In this document: positions 1 through 13,741 of the stretch, piece by piece
How positions within the stretch are numbered: position 1 is the first letter of the stretch
How the letters are laid out: the number at the start of each line of letters is the position of its first letter
Source: Aphis gossypii
Lineage: Eukaryota; Arthropoda; Insecta; Hemiptera; Aphididae
NCBI RefSeq assembly: GCF_020184175.1
Contig: NC_065531.1
Span: 39,639,213 to 39,703,212, forward strand
Length of the DNA stretch: 64,000 nt
Direction: 5' to 3'
Notes under the pieces: model-generated
The model's input: only the letters and a program-made list of their open reading frames with translations
What the model was told of the DNA's origin: nothing
Database searches by the model: none
Made by a program: the position numbers and the translations under genes

Positions 1-3000
1 ACAGTTTTCACAACATATACAACGACTAGTATAAATAATTATATATTGCAGTCAAAACAAAATTCTGATACAGTTTTGTTTTTTATTTTTTTTTTTGCTT
101 ATTCGGAGCATGGAAAATATGCAAATTCGACATTGTATTATAATATGTATACACGTTACAGCTACGATACTGTGTACAAATTATTATCTATATATCATAA
201 TAGCATTACTTATATTATTATAATATTTTTAAAATGGGTGCCATAGCCGTGAAAAACGTTACCTAATAATTTTTAGATAGAATGAAATAACATTATAACA
301 TATTAACTCGAGTGCTCGGCAGTTTTCGGAATACGGTGTAATAATAATTAAGAATTGATACTTCAACAATAATATACAATTAAAAAGAACAGCATAGGTA
401 TTTTTATATGCAGTGTGCTCAGAATTACACCCGCAAGCGTCCTTCTGGTGTTGTTCGTCCTACGACCCGTGATGAGGTCAATAATATTGAAGCTAGCAGA
501 TAGACGGACAAAGGATTTAAGGGAAAATAATGTTCAAACATACCCATATAATATAAAATGTTTACTATATATATACATACCTATACCCATCATTATTATG
601 TGTATACCATATAAGTTTCGACTGCGCTATACTGTTGTTTTGTGTAATTTCGTGCTGACACTTCATTCATCTCCGGAGCTATATACATCGAAACGGGGAA
701 AAATAACTATTCATAACGATATAAGCCTTGTTAATGAAAAAAAAAAAAATTCCCGCCATGTGTTCTAGTCTCGAATAGCACATTCTTTTATAAAAACAAT
801 ACGATACACATAACATCTTTTTTATTAGTATTATTATTTTATTTTTTTTATTTGATTCGACCGGTTCGTTACTCGTAAATTCACGTGTCCGAGTCTAGTA
901 TATAATAATGTAGATATTAACTGTACCATTAAAGCATTATATTATAACACGTAATATAGTAAAACATCGTGTTTCTAACCTAGTTGGTATAACATACGAA
1001 CATCAACATGATAAGACAATGTCAGATTATTATAAGTATTCGAATATAATATTATACCTACTGTACAAAAATATTTAAATACTTTCTGAAGCGCAAAAAC
1101 AAAATACGCAATGTCACTTAAGTAAATAACGCTGAGCTCGATAACGTACGTATTATTATCACGGACGACTGAGAAAGTCACTAGTGTGTTTAGTATTATA
1201 TACTACTCAGTATTTTCGTCCAACACCTGGAAACGCCATACGAAGGATTCCGGCATAGTCGTTTCCGGTTGTGAAAGCCTTAAAGTCTTAGGTGGACAGT
1301 GTCGGTATAGATATATCATATGCACGTAGTATTATAATATAATATCAGTGAGTTTTAAAAAAAGGTTTCGTCAAAACATTAAGGTTTTCAGTATGATTTT
1401 CAAAATAGTTCTAAATTTGGTGTAAAAACATATAACACTATAAAACGAACATTTTGTGATTTTATGATAATAAAGGATTAAGGTTGACTTTATTATAGCA
1501 TTTACCAAAAAAGTTTTGAATCGTAAACTGAAGATAATACTTGTAGGTATGTTAATATATTACATATCTCGGAATTTTATACAATACATACTTTTTAAAT
1601 AAGGCCTTAGTAAGTCGATATTGCTGTGGCACTATTTGTTTTGGTTTGACGTGTTTATGAATCTATAAGTATTGAATGCCATCCTTGCCGTAACACCTTG
1701 TAAAAGTTTCAATATTTGCGTTTTGATAAGCTGCACTTTTCATAGTTTTATATAAAAGCTTAAAACATCCAAAAATACCTATAAATATTGTTAAAAAGCC
1801 TTATTAGATTAGAAATGTTGCTCGATCTAATCGATTGATGTACTTTTGGACGATTGTTTTATAAATGAATAAATGTAAAATTCTACGTATAGACCTTACG
1901 AGTATATATTTTGTTTTTTAAAACAAAATGCTGATTGGTGTAAAAATAATAATTAACTTAACATTTGTTCATAAAATATTATGGCTTTAAGTGAATTGTA
2001 ATCACGCTCGACATTTAGAGCACCGTTATTTTAATATACGTGAGTCAGATACTAGTCGAATTCCAATAAGTCGTACATCGATAACGCAAAAATTGCATCT
2101 CCCAGTGTCATGGAGTATAATATGAGTACATGTTATAATAATATTATTGATCTCGAGACTTATCGATAATCGATTCGAGGGAGACTCACGTACGTGAACG
2201 ACGATAATATAAAATATTCGACTCGATTGGGTAATTTGCTGACCACACAATGATTGTGTTATAAACTTATAACTAATTAATTCTCGTGAATTTGGTTATT
2301 TTGTAGTTAAATTTAACATAAAGTTAAAAACGAGGAAAATATAGGAATGAGGTTTTCATGAGTCCGATTTTAAATTGTATTCATAAGACATTATACGATG
2401 TACGTTATACCTATATCACAGCCCTGCTACAGGATTTGGTTTAGATAAAGTCGCTCGGCGAAACATGAAAGCCTTTTGAATCCTTGATCTTGGAACGACT
2501 GTTTGCGAAAACCACCGTGAGAAATTCTATAACCGTTTGCTGAAAACGCAAAATTCACAGCATAAATGCAAACGACTCAAGTATATAAAAAGTGTTGAGT
2601 TGTATGAACATTATTTATAGAATTTATTTATTTTGAGAATATATCAAATTTAAAAGAATAATATTTTTCAAAAACACATTTTCATGAATTCCTGGCATAA
2701 AATATGTGTTGTATCTAGATACGACAAAATAAAGCAACTTAGTATAATAGGAAATTGATCGAAAAGTTTTCGACAAAATCAACGATGTGAGATAATTGTA
2801 GACATTTAAAAATATATTACAAATCACGCGAATAACTCAATAATGATAAGTTAAAACTCGATAGTTCGATACTTCGATTAATTTTTTACGTAAAACAAAA
2901 ACAAATTACATAATCTTAAATTCATAAAATGAAAAATAATATGAGTAAAATAGATAAAAACAAATTTAATTTTGTCACGTTTTATTCCACTTATTTTTGT

Positions 3001-3340
3001 CACAAAACAAATTCTAAAGATCATTATTTATTAGCCTGACTGAAAATCTTAAAATATTCTTTGACAATATTGTCTTACGCCTGAACCCTATCGGACCCGA
3101 CTGTATAATATAATATGCGATTATGATAAATTATTATAATATTATATACGTTCTCCGGGCGAAAATATCATTCACGAAATGCTGAAATTATACATTAACG
3201 TATACGGTACATGAATAAAATTATTTAAAAACATAACACAACAGAAAGGATATAAAAATAACAATAATAATAATAATAATATAAAAATAATATCCATGGA
3301 TTTATTGAATTATATTATATTTTAAACGGCGGGATGCACT
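1..3340. other. A+T-rich non-coding DNA
   Basis: No gene, RNA or mobile element could be supported. Content is A+T simple sequence, a 12-A run near 740 and short open frames of chance length. A small inverted pair (ACGTGAGTC near 2038 and GACTCACGT near 2189) lies in a slightly GC-richer stretch. Confidence 0.7.
3263..3281. repeat. (AAT)n microsatellite
   Basis: Six consecutive AAT units. Confidence 0.9.
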
Positions 3341-3668
3341 CGGTGGGTGGTTATCTATTGTAGAAGTATAATATAATATAGTAATATATTAAGAGTTTTA
3401 AATCGTCGTGGACGTTGTGTCGGTACATACCACCCACTTGGTTCGAGGGTTGTGCGTTTTTCACAAGACCTCTGCGACGACTGTACAATAACTAATAAGG
3501 GTTTGACGTTTTTTCGACCACCATAAAGAGTTCGGTCGAACAACACACATGGAATTTCGATCGGATCCGATCTTGTATCCGTAATGAACCGAAGCGATGT
3601 GTCTACAGGTCGGTTTACGATCCCTATAGTCGGCATATACGCGACCATATAATAAGATACACTGCAGC

Positions 3669-3688
3669 AATAATAATAATAATAATAG
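3669..3688. repeat. (AAT)n microsatellite
   Basis: Six consecutive AAT units, 400 bases from a similar tract at 3263. Confidence 0.9.
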
Positions 3689-3741
3689 GGTCGGCTGACG
3701 TTTTTATGTATTATCCTCCACGACGAAGGCGTGTATCACTA

Positions 3742-3743
<2 letters not shown>

Positions 3744-3776
<33 letters not shown>
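3744..3776. repeat. (AT)n microsatellite
   Basis: Uninterrupted alternating AT for about 33 bases, inside the 3.3-4.2 kb GC-richer patch. Confidence 0.95.
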
Positions 3777-3777
<1 letters not shown>

Positions 3778-4230
3778 CGCGTGGTTACTTTTAAAATGTG
3801 CGTTTAAAAATATACGAATACCGGTCGATGTGTGCTGCAGCAACCATATGACGGTTAATCGGGTGTGTTCCCGGATCCGGAATTAATGGTCCGAAAGATC
3901 CGAGATGGCTTGTGCAGCTCTTGTCACGTCGATCCGTACCCCAGCGGTCGGGTTCCTATTTTTAACAGGAGTCCTAGGAGTGCATGTGTAACTGCAACAT
4001 TATACACACATTGTATATACTGCACTTTAAACGAGATAATGCGCATAATAATATGCGCCTGCTTTGTGCGGCAACTATACATAATGATCGGTTTATTCAA
4101 ATTTTAACAGCGCAACACACTCGCTATAGCTGTCTAATTATATTCCGAGCTGGGTAAAAATAAAATACAATTATAAAGTCTAAAATGCTGCGGCACGTGA
4201 ACGCGTGCGGTTCACAATATCGAGGCGAAT

Positions 4231-7000
4231 TATTTCGAATTATAAAAATAAGAAAAATAATATTTATAAAATTCATCAAAACATTGTGTTTTTTTTAAAC
4301 ATGACATTATTGCATAATATATAGTATTCGAATTCGGAACATAGATTATACTTGGCTAATTCTTCCTCTGCCACTGTATTATTGCAAATTACGAGATCGA
4401 GAACTTATAATATCACAAAAATATATAGGAAAAATATGAATATTATTGTATTTTATTTAAATAAAAATATAAATACTTGTATATAATAATGTATGTTTCG
4501 ATTATGACGAAATCGTCATTATATAACGATATGAATAAGGGGTGCCCGACGCCCGTGCCCCCCACGAATTATTTATCCGATTGTCATATCGAAGTATTGT
4601 TTTTTGAAGTGGTACACATTCGTACTATATATTATACAGACACTTAATAATATTCAAATAAGTTTAGTTTGTATATCATCATAATGATTACGTGTATTGT
4701 TTGCTCAGATAATCGAGGTGAACACCGTTCCGGTGTACGGATTTTGAATGAATTAGAAAAATAAAAGAGTCGTCTAAACGCATAGGTATTGTTTCATTAG
4801 CCGACTACAGCAACAAGCACCGATTGCCGTTGTAATGCAGTACCTATCGTCTATGACTGAGTATAATGCTGCACAGTATAACAACACAATGCCCCACGCG
4901 CGCACGCCCGGGAAACGCAGTGACTTTAACGGTTGGACGACCATTATCGTAAATAATGATTGATATTCTCATTTTGTGGATCATTGTAGTATTATTCGTT
5001 ATTATTATTTATTTTTTTAGGCAAGTATATTATGTATGTAAAAAACGATCGAGGAAATGCATGTTTTGTACACGATCCGACTTCCTGGTTTCTATGTATG
5101 TCATACGACTCACACGCACCTCCTAATAGCTGATCGAAGAGCATACTATTAAATAGTATTTTATATATTATGTTGTACAAAAGTACGTTTGGTCAAAAGT
5201 GTCGTTAAATAATATTTATTTATTTATTTTTTATCAACAATGACGATGAAAGTACTTAACGACGGTCACAGTGTACGTATAAGGTGTTGGCCGAACGGTA
5301 TAGCGATACTTAAAACTACTTTGAATTTTTAATTGCCATTACACGTAGTCGTCGTTGTAAGTTCCTGCAAGGTCTAATACATTGACTATTGAAACTATAA
5401 TTAGACAAAATTGTAGAAAAAAATATCATTTATTTATGGTATTTTTTATTTTCTTACGCTAACAGTTTATTTTGCGTATATTTTGCTTATTGCCTTAAAT
5501 GATAAAATATTTAAATAAACTAGTGTATCACTATTATAGTCCACAGAAACTTTTATTATAGTTTATGTAAGAACTTCTCCGTGACACAATGTAGCAGTTT
5601 GAATATGCAGTTGCAGTACTTGGTATCTGTCGTGAAGCCACTGCAGTCTAACGTATACGTTATAATAGTTTTAAAAAAACTAAATAGTAATAATTATTAT
5701 GACTATATTTTATTCTATATATCATTAATTTATTATTCAACTATGGCTCCTCGTAATATATTGTATTATCATTATGTTTGTTTTATTTTATTTAAATTAA
5801 CTTGAAACGAGGGAAAGAAGACGACAAATAAATTCTTAAAATCTCCATATGGTCATCCGGTCCAACATCGTCCAATGCGTAAAGCATACATCTTCAACCA
5901 TTCGACACAATATTAATTTAAGATGTTACATTTTAATATTATGTACAACTCGAAGAGAAGTTCGTCCGCTTCACTTCGTCAAAGACGTTTTAAAATATAG
6001 TGGAATCAAATCAATCGTTAGTAGCTCAGTAACCAAATATTATTTATGACTTATGTCAATACGAATGTACTTATTTTCGTTTGAGTATGTGAACGTATCT
6101 AAAAACTACTACCTATTGAATTTCAATGGAGATAATTTTATAACTCACAATCTGGGTTTTTTTAATATGATTGAAACGAGTACGTGACATATTGGATCAT
6201 ACAATATAATATGTATATACTATATATTATACTTGTAGATATATATTATTCGTTTAAGTAAGATTATCTCAGTACTGCACTGGCGTTAAAACCAAAACAA
6301 TATCAATTGCACACAACGTATACGACGTGGGTACAAAAATGAAAAATATTTTTGTATTGTTTGACTATATTTGCATTTTGCATTGTCTTATAATATTCCT
6401 GGCAGGACTTATAAGGAACAACGAAATCGCGTCAAAAGTTATGCGCATTAGGTCATTCTCGAAATATTTACCATTTAGTTTGCTTTTATCATATGTTTCG
6501 TCGTATCAACATATTATTATTGTTTGGCATTTAAAAAAATTCTACGATAAAAATTATGTAGTTTTAACTACATAATTAAACTGATCAGAAAAATGCATGA
6601 CTGTAATATAATCTATAATAACATTAAATGTAAAAAATTAAACAATTTAATAACATAACTCTGTTATAATAGTTAAAAAGTTCAAAAAAAAAAAAAAAGA
6701 ATACTTTTAGAATCAGACCATTTATACGGGTATGATGTATCAATACATTATTTTGCTATCGGATTCTTTGAACTGAAACTGATGCGATATATATAGGCGT
6801 ACCTATTATTCAAGTAGGTATATTTCCGTTCTTTGTTATACACACCGTTTAATAGATTTACTCAAGACGTGTACTATAATAGTAGCGCCTGTCAAAATTT
6901 CACCGTCTGACCTTACTACTAACTCCCGAGAAATCCTTGTTCACGATGTGAGAATCGATTTTTTTAAATTTTTTTTTGTTCTCGTGTACACGGCATGTAT
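4231..7000. other. A+T-rich non-coding DNA
   Basis: A small GC-rich island of sequence at 4540-4565 (GGGGTGCCC to GTGCCCCCC) and another at 4895-4915 interrupt otherwise featureless A+T DNA. A 15-A run is at 6684-6698. No gene seen. Confidence 0.65.
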
Positions 7001-7640
7001 TTATATGTATGTATTATGGTCTATGTACGTCACTACTTAACTCGTCTCCCCCGGAGACGCGCGCGTCACGCAAAACGAGAAAAATTACGTTTTCCACAAA
7101 AAGTATAATATATATCTACGCATATGAATGCCAGTGGTTATGGAATACTTCTGTCGTCCATACTCCATCTCACGTAAATTATTAACACGCATCACGAGTT
7201 TTCCAGAAAATAGTTTGTGTCACGGTCTAAAATGTGTGACCGAAGGTCGTCACAAATCCTATATAAATATATATATAGGTACCTCCGTCCGATACGAATG
7301 GGTAATGAAAAAAAATGCCGTCTCAGACGAACCAACTTATTTTATATACACAGGCGTAGATTATTATTATCCTTGAGGACACCGAAATCGGCAGTCATCT
7401 GTATACGTCAAGGGGAAGTGAAAGTCTGCCTCTCCAAAAGCCGGTGTAGATCAAAAAGTCTGTAACACTAATATGATTACATGGAGGTACTATAGAATCG
7501 TCTACAACAGAGGTACCCATCTGCACGATTTTTGCAAAACAATCACTGCCGTCGCGATATAATACGTTTCGCGAATAACTATATCGTCACGTGTTGCAAC
7601 AATTGCAGGACCCGTTAAGGGCAAAGAATTGCATTGCCAA
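7001..7640. other. Modest GC-richer patch
   Basis: CpG words rise and several overlapping frames open, including CGCGCGTCACGC near 7060. No domain, splice pair or RNA seen. Confidence 0.45.
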
Positions 7641-10480
7641 AATGAGAACGTGCAATGATTTAATTACACTGCAAGTCTGTAACGTAGTCTAATAATAACA
7701 TTGGGTACATGTTATATGATAATAATGTATACGTACCTATGTATTTATTTATTTTTCTTTAAATACACTTTTGATATTGTTCTGCAGTACTGTGAATTAA
7801 ATCAGTTCTCTGAATTCTCTAAATCAAAACAAAAATTCATTATAATATTAAACTTTATGTATACTATAAACGTTTATAAACAAAAAGTATACATCATAAG
7901 ACGTATATTAATATTTTATGTAGCCTATATTATTATAAGAATCTTAAAAATGAAATACCAATAGTCTGAAAATGTCATCGGTTGCGTATTATGATGAAAG
8001 TATAAAATTTCGGTTTATTAACAATTAACATTAGTATTTGAGTAAAAACTGGTTATTGCTTTTAATTTCTTCGCACCTGTGGCATTTCGATCGTTGATAA
8101 GGTTTTCTCGGAAATTTTAAAAATGTAAAAATAAAATTGTTTTTGTATTTTCAATTAATTTATAGTTTATTTTTACTGGATACGATTTATTTAACTCAAG
8201 GTTTTCCTATGAAATAGAAAATGTTACACATTCAAATTATAACTGTTTGGAACTATAGTTAAATCCGATTAAAATATTGTGTTTAATAAAAAAATAATAT
8301 GTAAATGAATCGCTCATTTTTTTTCACACAGTTAAAATGAATATCCGACTGTGAGAGTATTGTAAATGTATGGATTTGTAAAGTTTTACACTTGTAACCA
8401 CATAGTATACTTTATTTTTCTAACAATATTATAATATCGTATCTAAAAATAACAAGTCTAAATATGGTTAGTAATTATTAATTATTAATATTATTATGGT
8501 AATTACTAATGAATAATAGTCAACTAATCATTTAAACGAATTATAAATATGAATAAAAATACGTAATAATTCTAAAATTGAAAACCATACCAATAAATAC
8601 AAGTGGGATTTAAAAAAAGTGATGAGTTTTCCTTTTAATATGTTAAATCTTGGGTCTTTTAAAAATCATCATAAACACTACAAATGATTCTTTGGTTTAA
8701 GTGTTTTATTCTGGAGTTTTTTTGTTATTATTGACTCATTATATTATTATATTATTTTGCATAAAATCATAATGTCAATCATCAAGATTACTGCCAGAAA
8801 CGACCATGACTCGTAATTTAATATTACGTGGTTATACAATATTATAATATAAGATATAGGTACTCTTCGAATTTAATATACTTCTAGTGTGTTATTAAAT
8901 AAAAGATGATAGACGTTCCGTAGAAAACGAAAAATGTCCATCTTATGAAACAAATGGTCGATGCGTTTTAGACGCTTATACAAAATCTGCACGACATTTT
9001 TTATGATGTATTATGAGCAATTGGTCGTATGAAGATCTCTTAAAGCATGATTCTGTATAGAATAACAATATACAAATTTATTTATTTAAATACTTGAATT
9101 GAAGTAAATATAATGGTAAGATACTAATGGTAAAAATAATGGTAAGGATGGAGGAAAATCCAAGCATGAAAAAATCGTACAAGGAAAATAATCGATTAAA
9201 TAAAAATAATTATATTCCATTTTCTAGATTTCTCCTATCTTCACTATTCATATTTCATATTTAAGTTTAACTTAAGGTAATATTAGAATGAAACAATATG
9301 GTTTAAAAAAATATCTGTTTTTTTAAACAAGCATATTATACTGGCTATTTTATTTATATTTTATATGAACCTATTCGTACTGATGTATTATTGATTCGAA
9401 TTGTCCAAACGGGTTAATAATAAAATATAACATATATATTCACCAATATATATATATTACAAAAACTGCGTTATAAAACTATATGATAAATTAAAAGAAA
9501 TATTAATACTGAAAAAGTGTCTATATACACTTGATAGTTTAAGCGTAAAAAACAGTTGAGTAAAAAGAGAAAAATGAATGGACAATTGTTGTAGGCCGTA
9601 TACGTGTAAACTAATTAAGTGCGAGAGAGAAAACCAAATAGAACACACGTGATCAAACACAAAGCACAAATCATAATATGGTGCAAAAAAAAAAACAAAA
9701 TAAAAATAATTGTTTGTCAAAATATATGTACGATGAAACCACGATTCGTCCTATGTTTTTTCGTTGTTTATTTAAATTTTTCACCTGCAACGACGTGTTA
9801 AATAACTAATTTAGTCTAATTATATATACGACTTGTGTAACACAAGTTTTTTTTTCAAAAACACTGGATTTTCTATACTACCATAGTTTTTTATTTATTT
9901 GTTAATGTTTTGCAGTACATATATCAAATTATTTTTGATTTATGGACGGGTACGTTCACACGTTTTTTATTTTACTCTACAAATATAGGCGTGCAAATAA
10001 AGCAAACTGTAAATATGACTGTGTAATACATTGAATTACTTAGAAATGAGATTAGAATATCAAAAATAATATTTATCTCTTAGTATAAGACTTATATATC
10101 AATTGCATAATATAAATGATATAAAATTAGCAAATTATTAATTATAATTTGTTCGTTGATTTTTTAGAAATCGAACTTGTTGTTTACGTCCTACAGAAAG
10201 CGTTTGATTTTATACATATTTATTCAAATTATTTAAAGATGTTTCACTAACTGCTACGCTATGATTTTTAAGCACATAAATAGGTAGTTTAAAACTTTCA
10301 CATTCGTCCTTCTTATTTGAAAAGCACAAGAATACGATTGATTTGCATAAATAATTATTATTTAAAGTGTTATGTAAACTAGAATGCACTTGAATGAGTT
10401 GAATGATATGGTTTGTTTAGTGTATTGAAATCAATACGAAAAGCCATTTTGATAAAAATTTAGGTAAAAAAAAATCAAAT
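7641..10480. other. A+T-rich non-coding DNA
   Basis: Featureless apart from the inverted repeat at 8468-8509. Open frames are of chance length and dominated by Ile, Tyr, Phe and Lys. Confidence 0.7.
8468..8509. repeat. A+T-rich inverted repeat
   Basis: TTAGTAATTA (8468-8477) and TAATTACTAA (8500-8509) are exact reverse complements around a 22-base A+T spacer. Likely compositional. Confidence 0.45.
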
Positions 10481-13350
10481 CAACTAACGTGTAAGTCAAT
10501 AACAACGGAATTATGATTAAGAGGATGTCGCCACGCCCGCGTTTTAAGTTTTATATAGTATGTCAATTCAATGTAATATTAAAGCTAACGATAGAAAATT
10601 GCAATTGGTGATCCAAAACGAAAAGTTGCCATGTTTCAATGGTTGTAATGCCGAGAACAACTTGCAGCAGTGCGGGTGTGACGTCCTCTTATTATAATAA
10701 TACAACGATCGCTGCTCAGATTATCGTTAAAAATCGTATGCGACTACGTTGCAGTCGGTCGTAAATCATATTTGCAAAGTATATAACATGTATAGCCGTT
10801 TATCCCGTGCACGTACATGTGTCGTTATTACTATTTTGGCACTGTGTCCGTATATTGCAGAGGTCGGCGACTGCTGCAGTCGCGGAGATACGGAAGAAAA
10901 AAAAACAAACCAAAAAACACCTCATAAAAAAAAAAACGCTACTACACAGAGCTGGTATATCTAAGAAGGTATATCGTGTATCTACCTCGAGGGCCTGCAT
11001 GTATAACAGAATGAAGAAGTAATTATTGAAAAAAATACACACACAAACGCGTTACCTACGAAAACGAACAATAATTATGAGACCCGCGATGCAATGATAC
11101 TTAGATATTATTCTATTCTATATTTCTGTGATATTATATTGTGAGTTATGTACTCATGTGATTATTTCGATAGAACGAAAAATAGGTACATCGACGAACG
11201 CATTAAAATAATTTTCATGACGATAAAAAAAAAAACATAATATTAGTATATACTATATAATATAATATATTGAACGATCCGAATCCGATGAAAAATCTCG
11301 TGCCGGGGTCAATTCCGATCCCCTAGTGGCTAGTGCTCAATCCTTCAATACGAAACCTATACCTTCTATGTGTATATAATGGCGTACTATGCCGGCGGGA
11401 AAGCGGACTGCGATTGGTAGTATGGGCAGCGAGCTGTTAATTATTATTTTAATTAATAATCAGAGGCATTCTTGCCTCGTGTCTGTAGAGAAGAACACGT
11501 TGAATAACACTTATGTTAAAGACATTATATCGACACTGTTAAAAATAAAAGTGATTCATTAGATTAAAAAAATTATGTTTTTTTTTTTTTTGAATTTAAT
11601 ATTATTTATTGTTTTTGTTTATCAAGTGTAAAATATTATGAGTTATCTTGCTTAGTATAATTACTTATTTCAGGGTAACGCGTTCTATATTATAGAATCT
11701 ACAAGACTATATTAATCTGCAAAATAACCATAATAATTTACGTTTTCAAAATATCAGTAAATTTATTTAAGACGAACGAATTCCATGGCTTGTAAAATAA
11801 TTTTCATAGTCCACTGCCTATTAGTCTATAATTTGCCTAATAATAATACAATATCCGTATTTCGGACTTAACATTGCGGTCGAATATCGATAATCTGCAC
11901 ATACTATATTTTACTGGTATACTCAGTATACCATACAGCGTGCACCTATAAGTACTTATATATAAAATGTTTTAATTCGTCGAAAGACCTTTCGTCGGGT
12001 ACTTATATATATATTATACTTCCCGTTTCACCGATTTCTAGGTCACATGGTCATACAATAATTATAATATATAGGTAGGTGTTTTTAATATGCCATCCGC
12101 TCACGTTTTGCGTTGTCGCTGCAGTATTTTAACGCACGTGCAATACCGTATTGTGCTCGTTATTACCGCATATTATATTTACGTGCAGGCAAGTACACGA
12201 GTGTAGTTATGTTCATTAAACATTGCACGGGCGTATTAGGCGCGTTATAATTTATCTATTGATACCTTGCATACCTATAAATACCTATTATATCATTACC
12301 TCCTTTGACTTTGAAAACCGTTCGATACAGCCGTGTGCGGTTGTCCGTTGTCGAGTCCGAGTCAACGTTTATGCGCGCACGATAAAATAATATTATAATA
12401 TATTATGATATTTGCCTGAAGGGTGCGAGTCATTCGCGCTCACGATCGAAAAAAAGCCCCATTATATGTGGGTATTGCCCCGGGGACACGTCTGTCATTG
12501 ATCTCGCAATATCCAGCCTCGAGTATCGCATCGCATTATAGAGGTGTACCTACCTATATTTGTTATATTCCGCGACGCGATAATTATTTTGCCGACCGCA
12601 AAACGTATATATGACCTATCTCGTTATTGTAGCAGAAAAAATGAATCACGAGACCAGATCCGTCGTGGCAAGACCGTAAGCACTTTAAAACAAATTGCAT
12701 TTAGCGAGTGATGAAAAATGTAAATTGAAACGTTTGTTTAAAATGTTAGTATAATACTATAATAGTTCTACAATAGATAACATTAAATAAAATGTCATGC
12801 ACGATATTTATTGTAGATGTTTGTACGATCATTTTGACATAAGTCGTACAAGTTCAAAGTTATCATAATAAAATATACATTATAAATATACGATTAAACA
12901 GTAAACTTTACTGTAAAACAATGTACCAATACTTATACTTAATAAAAGTAATGAAAACCTACAGATATGACGAGTTATCATTAAAAATTATAGTAAATTC
13001 AAGCACGGGGCGTCTGCAGGATACTATAACCTAGGTTAGCTTAGACCTAGAACTGGCGATAGGAAGTAGGAACATAGGTATTACTCAGATATATCACATT
13101 TCCGTACTATTATTATTATTATTACCTATATTATAAAATATATAAGTCGACTTGGAACTATGAGTATCGTGCGTTCAGGAAATCGCCTTGAATATTATTG
13201 TACTTAGCTTAACAATAAATAATAATATTGTTATATATTATACGTACATCGCAATGATATTGTAATTGCGTATGACAATAATATAGATCGCGGCATTACT
13301 TACACCGAAGATGTAATATTATCGTTAATCAATATATCGTTTCGGCGAGC

Positions 13351-13394
13351 CTTGGATCTGTGATATCATTACACAGATTCGGCCCAAGTTCCCT
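13351..13394. repeat. Two-part stem-loop
   Basis: ATCTGTG (13356-13362) pairs with CACAGAT (13372-13378), and outside it CTTGG can pair with CCAAG (13390-13394). Together these give a 12-pair interrupted stem in a slightly GC-richer patch. No RNA family is recognised. Confidence 0.45.
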
Positions 13395-13506
13395 AGGACT
13401 CACTTTATATAACACATCGGACACAAAGGTGTAATGATAGGAAAAATTGTGAAATACAATTATCTAGTATAATATGTACACGTATCACATGTTGTGTCTA
13501 TAATAT

Positions 13507-13560
13507 ATCTATAGTAGGTATCTAATCTATAGTTGGTATCTAATCTATAGTAGGTATATA
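13507..13560 (+). repeat. 18-bp tandem repeat, three copies
   Basis: ATCTATAGTAGGTATCTA is repeated three times head to tail (13507-13524, 13525-13542, 13543-13560), with one change in copy 2 and one in copy 3. A young minisatellite likely to vary in copy number. Confidence 0.9.
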
Positions 13561-13725
13561 GTTGCTGTTGTACCTTATTGTACTTACGTCCTATATAAGC
13601 GTACAGAGTCATAATTACATATTATGACGTTGCGCTACTTATTTTCGATCGTTTTTGCTTCATATTTTTGTCAAACGATTGCTAATCACACATCAATTTG
13701 CCTCGTTAACTGGAAATAATAAAAG

Positions 13726-13741
13726 TTTTTTTTTTTTTTTT
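13726..13741. repeat. Poly-T tract (T16)
   Basis: Uninterrupted run of 16 T in A+T-rich DNA; no attached retrosequence recognised. Confidence 0.9.

Larger units (their letters stand above)
3341..4230. other. GC/CpG-richer island
   Basis: CpG-containing sequence richer in G+C than its flanks, with AAT and AT microsatellites inside. Short open frames exist on both strands, but none carries a recognisable product or paired splice signals. Possibly regulatory. Confidence 0.5.

Noticed and set aside
2414..2423. TATCACAGCC, the start of the miR-2/13 family
   Set aside because: No complementary arm within about 100 bases that would form a microRNA hairpin.
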